Positions 1 to 12,062 of a DNA stretch of 30,000 bases are shown here, piece after piece. The translations under genes were made by a program, and so were the position numbers. The stretch comes from Ectocarpus siliculosus (lineage: Eukaryota > Sar > Phaeophyceae > Ectocarpales > Ectocarpaceae): the NCBI GenBank assembly GCA_000310025.1, contig FN649744.1, positions 2,861,823 through 2,891,822 of the forward strand, written 5' to 3'. The notes beneath the pieces were generated by a model. That model was given only the letters and a program-made list of their open reading frames with translations, searched no databases and was not told where the DNA came from. Each line of letters begins with the position of its first letter. Position 1 is the stretch's first letter.

Positions 1-634
1 TGTCATTTTGTTGTGGAAAGGGTGGCACGAAGTTCGAGTCCTGCCGTCCGACCGAAAGGGAAAAACTTCAGCACCGACTGGCTGAGGGCAAGAATATTTG
101 ACAGAATATAGATGAGACGTATGCATTACAGCAATAATAATATTTCAGCAGTTAGACGTCGTGGTTGCGTAGCCCATCGCCATAAATTCGAGCAAAGACG
201 TGATGACTATTTACTGTTCACGTCACCATAATCTACGGAGCTTATGCGACATGCGACGTGCGAACCGGACGGAATAGCACTCATTGCTGTACACAGTGGC
301 ACCGCCAAGACGACCATGAACGACAGACGGCCGGAACATGCACCGAACGGTCATCATGTCATCTACCACCTTAGGTAGGTAGCTCTTCAGCCTCCCGTCA
401 TCGTTGTTGTTGTGTTTGTCTCGCACTAAAAAATCTGTTCCGATCTCTATTCCAGCAGCCCCTCCCAATCTCTAATAATCTGACGCGGACGCCTGCGGAA
501 TCCCGTGGTCACAACAGGCTAACTGCCAAGATATAGGGCACAAAATGGTGAGAAACAAAACCACGCAGAAAAATGAAAACAAAGCCGGGAAGATTCAAAC
601 CACCACAGAAAATTAAGGAATAATTAATATAAAC

Positions 635-668
635 ACACACAGAAAGACTACCCATTCGAGATATAATA
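635..668. repeat. Short dispersed repeat, copy 1
   Basis: ACACACACAGAAAGACTA followed by a TTCGAGATATA block recurs near 11287-11330 with an extra (GAAA)n expansion. About 35-45 nt are shared in the same orientation. Origin unknown. Confidence 0.5.
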
Positions 669-2403
669 TAATTGAGAAGTCCCGAACCACACTTGCAGGT
701 GACGTGCCGGACATAAGAGATCGAAATAACCATCCAACTGCAACTTGTACGCACGTCAAGTTTAGCGTAGTGCATGATGATCACGGCAGGCAGCCGCGCG
801 CAATGACACAGAAAGAAAGCAAGAATTTCGGCTACTGCTTCTCTCTTACGAATCGACACAAAGAACAGAAATATTATGCTGAAAGTAATCTCTCGTTAAT
901 GGCTGCAGCCCTTACGTGCAAGGGATTGCTTTGATCGTGCTGTCACAAAAAAACACAACGCCGGTGATGACATATAAAAACACGCGCCCCCAGAACCACA
1001 AAAAATCGATAGAAGAAGACTACTCCCTCCGCCTATATCGAAGCCGTACAATAGTGCTACGCTCTTCGGCGTGTCCCCTCCCCCCCCCACACACACCCCT
1101 CCTCTTGCCAGCAGCAAAAGTACAGCACCACCAACCAAAAAGAATCGAACGTGGTCTTATCTCGTACGGGTAGAATATTTATTTTGTATGGGTATTATGG
1201 GGACGAACATTACTGATAAAAAAACGTATTCCCTGACATGAAAAACAATGGACACAACAATACCTTCCGTTATTCGCTACAAACATTGTGTAAACACCAT
1301 TCTCTCACGGAGAAAAAAGGAAGATAAACCGAGCAATCCGAACATATCAGTAAGTCAGGACACCCATCACCTACCCACACAACACTAGGAGGAGACACTC
1401 TCGTACGGAAACACGACGAGATACCCATTGGCTCCAGAGGACAGAACAGAACGACGCGCAAGGTTGACCACCAAGTCGTTGCCACAAGCAAAGGCATCGG
1501 CACTAAACCACCGACCGGGAGAACGGCACGGCTAACAAACAACATCATTTTGCGTCTTTCTTGCCACATACATACGCCTCGTCGCGGAGGGAGGGGGGGG
1601 GGGCTGGTAATCGAACCATTGTAAAACATGTGGGGCTGCCCGCAAACGCGCCCCTAGATCCATGAACATGCCCGTCCACACCAAAGACGGAAATCTAAGA
1701 CAACCCGCGTCCCAACAGGGCAGCCGCCGGTAACACCTGGAAGAGGTGTGTGAGAGCGCCAACACCATGTGCGGCTGGTCTTGTGGAACCCTAGCCAATC
1801 AGCCCAACCTGCCGCCCCCTTAGTAGGGTTTTCAGGGCTAGACTACCCAGGCCGACTCGGCACTCATTACTCTAAGACCTGGTACTCATCTCCAAGTCGT
1901 GCCGGCGAATCCCGTCACTCTCGTGTGCCTTGCTTGCCTACGGCGGGATCCATCGTTCGGGGGGTCTCACTCGATCTCCTCCCTTTTTGTCTTTGTACTC
2001 TTCCCCTACGACGAAAACGCCAACCCCAGGTGGAGGATAAAACAGGCAAAAAACGCGGGGAATTGGCCGGCCAATCGGGGGAACCGTGTCCTGCATGCAC
2101 GATGAGGTACCGCCCGCTACACAACCGATGGGTGCTTATGTACATAATTACACGAGCGGTGCGGCTTTTACGCTCGAAGGCCCGTCGTTGGACGGGGCGT
2201 TTTCTCCGAATAACCTCCTAGAATCAGGACGACATGCACCCATGCTTTTACATGTACCCATGCTTAACATGCACCCAGTCTATTGTACACGACGTGACAC
2301 TTCTACCCTCGAGACTGCGCGCATGAAGAGTCACGGACTTCAGAATCGAATCTGTCCCCTTCCGAAGGCGACGACAGAAAATTACGTGCGCCCCACGAGA
2401 TGA

Positions 2404-2467
2404 AGAGAGAGAGAGAGAGAGAGCAGAGGGCAGCGAGATAAAAATCGCAGTCTCGCGCGCGCGCGCC
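2404..2467. repeat. (GA)n and (CG)n microsatellites
   Basis: About ten GA units, then about 30 nt of mixed sequence, then seven to eight CG units. The alternating CG run could adopt Z-DNA. It lies past the kinase stop codon in transcript sense. Confidence 0.9.
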
Positions 2468-2600
2468 CGCGCTCAGAACAATTCTCCCGAGTATACCCTG
2501 GAAGCGCGGTCACAGCACTACAACGTCTTTCGTGTCACGGAACCAAACACTTGCGGGCGTGTCTACCCGCCTACCATACCGCCGGACGCGTGCTGTGGCG

Positions 2601-5600
2601 TCACGTGCTCTCCCCGAACAGATTGTCGGGTCGATTCCGCCGTGCAGAGGCGGCGCCGGCGGCGCCGGCGGCGGTGGCGTCCATCTTCTCGATAACGCGC
2701 GCCAGGGTTTCCACGGCCTGGGCGGCGTCCGGGCGCTCCTCCGCCTCGGCGTGCCAGCACGACCGCAACAGGCTCTTCAGCTCCTCCGGCCACCGCTTGT
2801 CCAACGGCGGCCGGACTCCATGCCGGAACACCTGCACCGCGCCCAGCCGCGGGGGTTAAGGACACAGCGGTGCTGACAAGGTGGTCTTCTAGGAAGGTCC
2901 CACAGGCTTCACACGATGTTCGTGTGGGTGAAAAATCGCGTCTGTCTGTGGTTTCTTGGGTCTGGTCGTCGTTTCTCATCTTGTTGGCATTGTGTTGACA
3001 ATCTGGGCGCTACTCCGCCCACCTTTTCTAGCTCCTATTTGCATGTTCTACTGTAGGCAGGCAGAAAAATAGCGCCCCATGTCCACAAGCCAACTCACCA
3101 ACGGCACACATCCATACACACGCTTTTGAATGCCCGAGAGAGATGGAGGCCAATCATCCGAAAAACGGGAAAGTTCAAAGTTTGCTACACAACAAAGCCC
3201 AGAAGGGCGTAAGGCGGGCACAGCCAGAACAATCTAACCCTTGTTCATGCCAAAAGGTTCTAATACAGGTGCCGTGATCCTCGTACGAACTCGAAAAAAA
3301 GAAAAGAAAAAGAAAACGAACACCGACTTGTTGGGGCCGCGACCCAAGAAAGCACGGAAAGTTCGTTACACGAAGAGGTGAGTTGAAACAAGACCGGCTT
3401 GCCCTGCTGTTTACCTTGCGAGCGTGCTCGTGGGAAGACATCCCGGCGAATGGCTTCTGGAGGGCGCACAGCTCCCAGAGTACGATACCATATGAGTATA
3501 TGTCCGCCTGCAGTAGAGGCAGCGGCAGAAGGAGCAACAGCAGCCAAAGCAGCAGCAGCAGCAACATTCAAAGAATGCAGACGCCAGCACCACAGTCCGG
3601 AGATTAGTTCAACCGTCAATTTTCGGGGCGAGTATCATCAGCAGCAGCATCAAGAATCCAGACCCCAGCACAACAGTCCTGAGATTAGTTCGCCAGGAAA
3701 ATGTCGAGGGCGCTAGAAAGTAATGTACACGCAAAACAAGAAACCCCGGCCGCACGCACAACGCGCAGAGCTGCCGGGTCAGTCCAGGCAGCCAGGGGCT
3801 CGACGAAAAAAACGAGTTCCCATCGAAAACGCCGACCACGAGGCAAAACAACGACATCAAGAGCACAAAAAACATCCCCCCAAAAAGCGAAACGACGCAA
3901 AAAAAAAAACACGCCCACGGGAGACAGACCCTAGCAACCTCCTCCCCCAACAAGAGGCACCGTTTCGTCGAGAGCGACTGGCACGACGAGCGTAGGCTCT
4001 GTCAACAGGCAAGAACCGGCGGCCCATTCCCAGCACGCCCAACGCCAAAACACACACGACTAGAGAGGGGAAAAAATGACAATCGCCACTAAACCCCCAC
4101 GATACCGGAACGCCCACGCGCGTGGGAGAGAAAGTTTCACAACTCAATTGTTTCACGGTGGACAGGTTTTGCAGGGCAAGCTTTGGTTTCGAGGCAAGAA
4201 TAGCCGTTCGAGTCACCACTCACCTACCCTGCAGCTGGCGCCCGCACTTCAGAACCTGCCAGAAAAGAAACTTGAGCCTCGAAATACTCTCAATAGAAGA
4301 ACTTGAGAACCACGAGTGAGCTCCGTTAAGAACCCCTACACAAAAACCTATATAGCGGCCATTGGTAGCATGACCATAGGAACTACTGTACGAACCCCTG
4401 CCTCGGCCATAACTACAATAGAGGTTTTTAAGCGGGTGCAACTGTAGGGCAATACTATAAAACACACCTTTTCGTTGTAGGGCATCCCGTCGAAAACCTC
4501 CGGTGCCATAAACCTTTTCAAGTACAAAGGTGCGAAGCGGGAAACATGAGCGGGAAAAAAAAAGAAAGAGAAAAGAAACAAGGCATAGATATGCATAGTA
4601 CCGACAGCGGCTGCCCGTACGGGCCTATAAAAAGAAAAATTACAATTCGAAGTGTATGATACAAGCATCTGCTTTTAAATACAACCGGAAACGACAGTCT
4701 GCATCTTGGCGGGAGGGGAAAGACAGAAAAAACTGAGAGCAAATACCTAAGGAACGGAAGGCGGGTTTGAACAACCAAAGTTTATTTTCCGTCGTGTCTT
4801 GCGCGCTTTCGCCGTTTGCGTGTTTGACGGCGGCTGCGAGGCGGGAAGTCGTTCACTCATCCCACACCAGGCTCGAGCTTTCGTCGGGCAAAACAAAAAC
4901 AGAGTAGGCGACAAACAAACAGAGAAACACCGTTCGAACCGGCCCATCGGGAAAGCGGAGAGACTCTCGCCCTCGGCATGTTTTGCACCACAAAGGCATA
5001 CGTACCATCTGCTCACGAGAGGGGAAGACTACTCAGGGTGTCCTCCTCAACCTAGTGTGGAGGTAAAACAGGCAGTCTTGTTGTGGTAAAGAAACCATGG
5101 AACTTTTAATCCTCATAAATTACATGTAGGTTGGAGACGAAAGTGCCCACAACAGGCGGACCTACTTTTTACGGCGTCTTCTCTTACCTCTGACTTCCGG
5201 TCTGGCCCGTCATCTGCAACAACGACAGCACCAGGGCCAAACGGCAGCGACAGCAGTATATGTGGTAGAAGCAGCAGCAGCAGCAGCGGGGAGGGGAGCG
5301 TGACATGACGCGCTTAAACCGAGCACAGGGAGTTTTTACCCACGTACAGTATCTTCAGAGTCAGCCAGAATTGTGGGACTAGCTAAAACGGTTGGTATCT
5401 ACGGGAGAGTATCTGGTTTTCGAGGGACAACATCTACTCGTCGAGTAATGAGGATGGAAGGAGGGTTTCGAAGGCAAGAAAAGCGTTGTTTTATGTGCGT
5501 ACGATAGTAATCTCCCCATTGACAAAGGAACCCGAAACAACCCGAATCCGCGCTCGCACAAAAGCACAGGTGCGCCTACTTCTTGACCACCGCAGACTGG

Positions 5601-8600
5601 CGCCTCTTCGTCGGCCATCGGGATTTTCGCCGCCGAATCCTAACACAAGGTTGACATACGCGGACACAAGAGCGCGATCCATCCGTCCGCCCCCCTCCTC
5701 CCTCGCTGCAAGCTCCAGAGAAGGAGAGGAGGAGGGAAAAGAAAAGAGGCCAGCTGGCTCACCACGTATCGGTGGGAATCCCTTTGCTCGAGCAACAACA
5801 AGGAGGGGCAAGAACAGAGGGCCAGCTGGCTCACCGCATATCGGACGGGAGCTCTCTCCTCCAGAAGGGTTTTTAAGAAAGGGGCCTAGCCCACCACATA
5901 TCGGTCCGTGAGGGGAGATCTCGGCTCGAGAAGGGTAAAGAAAGGGGTCAGCTGACTCGCCACATATCGGTCCGTGAGGGGAGGGGATATCTTTGCTCGA
6001 GAGGGGTTAAGAAAGGGGCCTAGCTCACCACATATCGGTCCGTGAGGGGAGGGGATATCTTTGCTCGAGAGGGGTTAAGAAAGGGGCCTAGCTCACCACA
6101 TATCGGTCCGTGAGGGGATCTCTCCGCTCGCGCAACCTCGCCAGTCCGAAGTCGAAAACCTTGAGCACACCGTCGTCGGAGACTCCGATGTTGCTGGGCT
6201 TCAGATCTCTACGCTCTCGGGCCACCGAGGGGGGTTGGTTGGGTCGGCGCACAGGCGGGCAGGGCGGTCGCATGCCGCGGGGCAAGGAGGAAGGCGTTTT
6301 CGTTTATTGTTAGTGCTTTGCTGAATTCGTTCGATGTCATTCAACCCATTCTTGCCAAGCAGCAAGCAGCCCGTTGAAAGGCTGCCGCTGAAAAAAAAAG
6401 CCTAACAAAAGTCTTACAATTATATAAGGCTCCCCTTCGGCAGGTAGGTGCGCTTGACGCTCGGGGACAACGCAAGAGGACATGGCCACGGCTGTCATGG
6501 TTGTATCGTTGTATATCTCAACCTTCGGTAGTGCCACGGTTGGTTACGGTACAACTGCAGAATATACCTCGCATCAATTTGCGGGGAAACAATTTTTTTT
6601 CGCACCGTGGAACTCTTCGCGTGGGCTCGCGGTGTCTTTGCCGTAGATCCTACTATTGAATGTACCACAGACTGCTGCTGCTGTGTTGTTCAACTGCATT
6701 CTTTTCGGCGGGTATTCGTGTATTTGTACGGCCATCGCTAGGAGGTTTCATACGCAAATTCTCTGGGATCAGTCCGGGTAAAAACATTTTCCTCTTGCGA
6801 AATACCCCGGCGGGTAATCGGGAACTAATTTGAGCCGGTGTCGTGCCTGTTTGTCCGTGTTTTCCGCTGTGTAGCTGTTGGAGTGGTGAGTCCCAAGCAC
6901 ACATATGATAGAGTAGCGGCGTATTTGCCGCAGAGCGTATTGCTGGAACCCGCTGCTCTTGCTCTCTCTCTACCTCTTCGTTTTGGACCGCGTTTGCTCA
7001 TGGTGTGATGGGGATCGTGTGTGGTCTGCCCAGAAGACTAAGTAAATGTCAAAATGGAATTTGTTGACTGACCATGCAACAGGTCAACAAGTAAATACCC
7101 TTGTGCCGATGAACGAAATTTTTGTAAATACTGCGAAGGAATTTTTTGGCGCGGCACATGTCCCCGGGGTATAGAGCCAGTTTTTGTTAACTTTGGGCGT
7201 CGAGCACACGCGCCACGGGTGGATGGTGGTCCTCAGGCTATCGTGGTAATGTACCAACAACCCCCTTGCGTGCCCCTGAGTAAGGAGCGTGAGAAAAGAT
7301 TGACTTCCGCCACCGCCAGCGAAAGATGTCCCGAAGCACGAAAACAGCCGAAATGATACATACGCATACTGTATACGAGTACAAGACGGTCCCAGGAGTT
7401 ATGGGATCAGTCGTCATTTTGATGCAACACAGAGGTCGGCTTGCCTGACCCCTTCTTCCCATTTGGTGCGGCCACCATGTCTTCTGCCGGTAGAGCTATC
7501 CTTGAGGAAAGAGAGTGGAGGCAGAGCATGCATAAACGGGGACGGACAACATACCGGTGTATGACGAAGCCCCCCGGGATGCTCTCGCTGTGGAGATATC
7601 TCAGCAAGTCGCCGAGCTGAAGGCCGTAGCCCAGCCGTTTCCTGAAGCGGAACTTTGCTCTACGCTTCCTCTGCTTGAACTCCGCAATCATCGACGTATC
7701 GTCCACGTCTGTGCCGCACTACAGTGTCCATGTTGTACGATGAAAAAGCGCGTAGCGTCGCACAATACAAAAAAAAAAAAAAACAATAAACCATTAGAGG
7801 CAGCAAGTAGGAGCGGGGGGGGGGGGGGGATTTGTTGGCAGACGAAGCATGCTCGCACCCTTTTACCTACACCCATTACCGGAGACAGAGTGCTGCGAAT
7901 GAAAAAAACGTGAGTACTGTGTTTTTGCACACCCCGACACCTCAACAACACCTCCACTTCGTCGGCACACTCCCGAACACGTCAGCTAGGTTAGGACACT
8001 TCCATCACTTGGGTTAGGACACTCCCACAGCTCGGCTGGATTAGACACCCCCCAGCAGGTCCGTTAGAGTGAGGACATCGCAACACGTCGGTTAGGTTAG
8101 GCACACTCCCAACACCACGGTTAAGTTATTAATAGGCACGCCCCAACACATCGATTGAGACACTCCAACAAGTCACTTAAGTTACGACACCTCAACACGT
8201 CGGTAAGATTAGGTCATCCCAACAGCAAGGTTAGGTCCCAACCCCACGGGTAGGTACAGCCAACACGTTCGCTAGGTACGCCCAACCCCGCGATTAGGTG
8301 AGCCCCAAACAAGCCGGTGAGTGTTCCAAACCTCGATGTCCAACAGGTACCATCACAAGAAGCGGAGTTTGGAAAAAAAAAAAAGAGGTTGTTGAGGAAA
8401 AGAAGTTCCCCAAGCAGACGGTTGATTGGCAACCCAATGTGGATGAGATATCGAGCTCGGAAACAATCCCACTTAGGGGTCAGCGTGTTTGACGAGTGAC
8501 GATATCCCTATCCTCGCAAGCCCAAAAAAAGCCACTACAATGTACGCGCGTTGGACATTCAAGTTTCTGAGAAATATCAAGAGGCAGGCAACATTGAAGT

Positions 8601-11600
8601 CTACAAATGAACGCGCCTGTTTGTGCGACAGAATAATTGCGTTTTTCTTGCGCTCCTCCAAATGGTACGCCTGTGACCACGGAGGCTGCTTCTTTGCTAC
8701 GAGCGGCACGGAAGGTGTCCTGTTAACACCTCAGAAATAGTTAAGAATGTGAAGACAACAACGACAACAACAACAACACCCACCAACAACACACCACACA
8801 ACAACAGCAGCAACAGCCATCACCAAACGACACCCATCACCAACAGCAACAACAAAAATCGCCAAGCAACACCACCACCACCAACAACAACAACAACAAC
8901 ATCTACGCGCAAGGGGCCGCACACACCTGCTGCGCCAGGTTCTTGTACTGCAACCGCTCCAGCACCAGGAACGGCAGGTCCCCCTCCGCCCGCCAACCCC
9001 CCGCACCGTACACGGAGCACAGGTGCGGGTGCCTGAGGCGCTTGAGTATTTTTATCTCATTGGTGAGGTCGGCAACCGCCCCCTCCGGATCGGAGCAGGT
9101 GGCCAGGGGGATCTTGCCCGCCCGCTTCTCTCCGTGGAGCATGCACCCCAGGACTGTGCAGTAACCGCTACGTTGGTGAAAAAAAAAAGTGGTTGTTATT
9201 CAGGGGGGGGGGGGGAGGGCGTTGGTATTGGTATTGGCTGTTGTTCGTTCGTCTTTGGTCGTGTGGTCCAGGGCGTTGAATGATGATCACGACAGTAAAC
9301 TGCACAGGCACACAATGGGTGCAGAAAACAGACAACAACCGGTTGCTGAGTCGTCAGTGCTATTGTATTTGTTAGAGAGGCCGGCAAGGTCGAAGTAATC
9401 AGTCTACGAGACAGGCGCAGGCTGAGCGAACAGGCCTACGCACAAGACAGGCGTTGCTACAAATCATAATCATCCAACTGGTAATCCAAAACTGCATGTC
9501 CTCCATGTGTTGCGCACATGCACATAGAGGTGCACACCCCGATTCCTGTCAAGTTTGGGTAGCCCTAGTTTTCCAGGCCCGCGGCGTTTACTTCCGTCTT
9601 GCGCGCTTGCGTGGCTTGGATTTTCATCATATCTTAGGAGGTGTAGGCTCATGGTCGTCTTGCGGGGCCCCATTGCACAGCTGCTAAAACTATTGGGGTT
9701 TTCTCGATCACCGAATGTCGCAGGCCGACTATGATCACCATTACGACGGTTCCAAATTGTGCATATCATGCAGTCGTTCGTTCATCTATACTGTGTCTGA
9801 TTCTAGTATCTGCCGAAATGGGAGACCATATCGTTCAGGCCACCCTACAGCAGTAGGTGAGAGTTGCATCCCAAGAGCTGAAAACGTCGCGCAGAATGCA
9901 CAGCTTCGATTGAGATGGGATCACGCAGCGCTTCTCTCATTTAAACATCAAAGGGTGACAACAGCTTTTCGTCAGGCGGGGGCGTGCCTTGCTTGAGGTG
10001 CCCGTCTAGATTGGTGGCAGGTAGAGGTCTGTGTGAGGAGCATGAGGTGGTGAAAGAACTGGGCTCAGCCAGGTCCAGCTGGGGGAGGGGATGACAAAAA
10101 CAAGCCACGCTACAGCTAGTGCCGGCAATCCTGAGGCCGATTTTAGTTGACCGGTCATAACTTGTGTCTGCGGTCTTTCGACAACGTTCTTACGTACGTA
10201 TTGTCACATGCTGGCATTGACAAGACCACGTAACAGCAACAGAGGATGCCAAGAAAATGCACGGCAGTTTGAAGAGAAATAAATGAGAAAACATAGGGCG
10301 TACAATAATATCCGCACTGCTTGAAAGTTCCTATGGTTGGGAAAACCTGTGTATACCGAAAGGTGTAGGCTGGCGCCAAGACTTTATGCCACACTCTGAT
10401 TGATAAACATTCCCAAATAAAACAAAGGAAGTGTTTTCATTGGTCAACCGATTCGCACAGTCGATGCTATGATTTTTCATACAAATAGACGAGGTACAGC
10501 AGTGAGTGCTGTCTTGTACAGCAGGAGTACATATTCTCCCGCAAGGAGTAGAGGACACGGAAGAAGACAAGTACAGGAGATAAACTGCAGAGAGAGAGAG
10601 CGACTCAAAGGGCCTGTTTCAGGTAGCCTCTACATAGTCTCCAGGCAGGTGTGTGGTATGTGGTATGGCGTTGAAGAAGGGGGTTTTCTCCGAGCGAAAC
10701 GCCTCCCTCCTTCCGTCTCCATCTTCCCGGAACGAAACCGGATCGCTCGATTCGCAGTAAACGAGTCCAGAACATTCGAGACTCGATACATGCATACGCA
10801 CGTGCAACTGTCGAACACCACCCTTACAAAATATCCGACACAAACACCAGACATTCGCCATTATTTTATGCGTTTCTTTACAGGTGAGCATCGGTCAAAC
10901 GCAAATGAGGGGGTGTAGTTCAATGTACTGATTTAGCCTCCTGTTGGAGGAGACTCCCAGAGCTTTCCGGAAAATCATCGCGTCTCCTGAGTCAATTATG
11001 CGGCGGCACTTTCTGTAATGTAAGTTTTACATTTTGGCAGCAGCGGGCCGCGGTGGCTCGTCCTCAGCAGGGGGAACAGAGTTGGTCGAATGGGTCCAGT
11101 CTTTCTGTGTTTGTATTTATGCTTCCTAATCTACCCTTGAGGTTTTGTTCGCATGGATTCATGTGCAGCGCGCTTCGGAAAGAGTGTAAGTCGCCCAGAG
11201 TTTGACAAGATACCGCAACAGGACGGTAGACTAGATACGAAGTGTGTCTTGTTTTGCCTTCATGCGTCTTGGAAAAAATAAATACACACACAGAAATAAG
11301 AAAGAAAGAAAGACTATCCGTTCGAGATATACCCACATTCGAACGTCATACATAACATGACGTGGGGAGATGGGACGCACACACTCGAAACGTCATGAGC
11401 ACTAAGTAAGGCACCAAGTTCTCCACATCCGCATGGCACGGGGAGGCACACAAACTCCACCCTGGCGGCGACTGAACGCACGGGGTTGGTCCATCTTTAT
11501 ATAGCCCCAACGCCCCGCGCTGCCCACGTCGCCAACTCTACGTTCAACCGGAAGGACTACCGTAAAGTTTACATTAGTCCTTCCGGTTGAACGTAGTTTT

Positions 11601-12062
11601 GGTGACGTCATAAACCACTGCCGTGCTGTATTTTTTCCTAATGCCGCCGCTGCTGCTCCACGAACATGCGCAGTGTCGCATCTTACATGTGTACCACTAA
11701 TATATTTTACCACTTCTGACTACTTGTACGTACAAATCCACCGCCATTCGTGGAGAGGAGCGCCGTGTGCATAAATATGCAAAAATCTCACCCGTTTGCG
11801 ATGTGCTCAAGAATGACCAGGTCCTTGAACCTCAGGTTCCAGTTGATAGGCAAGTCTGCCTCCGGCGAAGGCCGGCCACCACCGGTACTACTGCTGTTGT
11901 TGTTGTCGCTGCCGCCATCATTGTTGGGGGCACGGCCCGCAGCGCGAGCTGCTATCGATTTTTCCCTCCGCAAGGCGTGACGCGAGGGGGACTCGGACGC
12001 CTCCGTGGTGCCATCGCTACACTTTACGGTTGCTGTTGCTGAGGATGCAGATTGCACGCATC

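Larger units (their letters stand above)
1..2600. other. Region downstream of the kinase gene, no supported gene
   Basis: No exon or domain is recognisable on either strand. The first 60 nt carry GAAGTTCGAGTCC, a Pol III B-box-like sequence, perhaps a remnant tRNA-derived repeat, but no cloverleaf forms. A G10 run lies near 1593. A (GA)n run at 2404-2423 and a (CG)n run at 2453-2467 lie 130-200 nt past the kinase stop and could be in its 3' UTR. Open frames up to 150 codons (1769-2221) look like chance. Confidence 0.55.

Noticed and set aside
1769-2221. 150-codon plus-strand open frame
   Set aside because: No domain, and competing frames on both strands cover the same stretch.
5486-5911. 141-codon plus-strand open frame
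   Set aside because: It overlaps the duplicated exon-end array on the opposite strand and is Arg/Pro-rich low complexity; the minus strand explains the sequence.
7930-8330. Possible CRISPR or telomere-like array
   Set aside because: Units drift in sequence and length, there are no unique spacers, and GTTAGG is not in pure tandem.
8731-9036. Overlapping open frames rich in Thr/Asn or Cys/Trp
   Set aside because: Translations of the CAA/CCA tract in different frames; only the 9153-8927 kinase exon is supported.
9738-9767. Minus-strand stretch that translates to FGTVVM, a candidate glycine loop
   Set aside because: No AG acceptor close upstream, and the donor options break the frame; the 11452-11471 segment fits all phases.
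11495-11503. TATATAAAG on the minus strand, 24 nt upstream of candidate exon 2
   Set aside because: It looks like a TATA box but sits inside intron 1; a promoter there would make a kinase lacking its start codon and part of the glycine loop.
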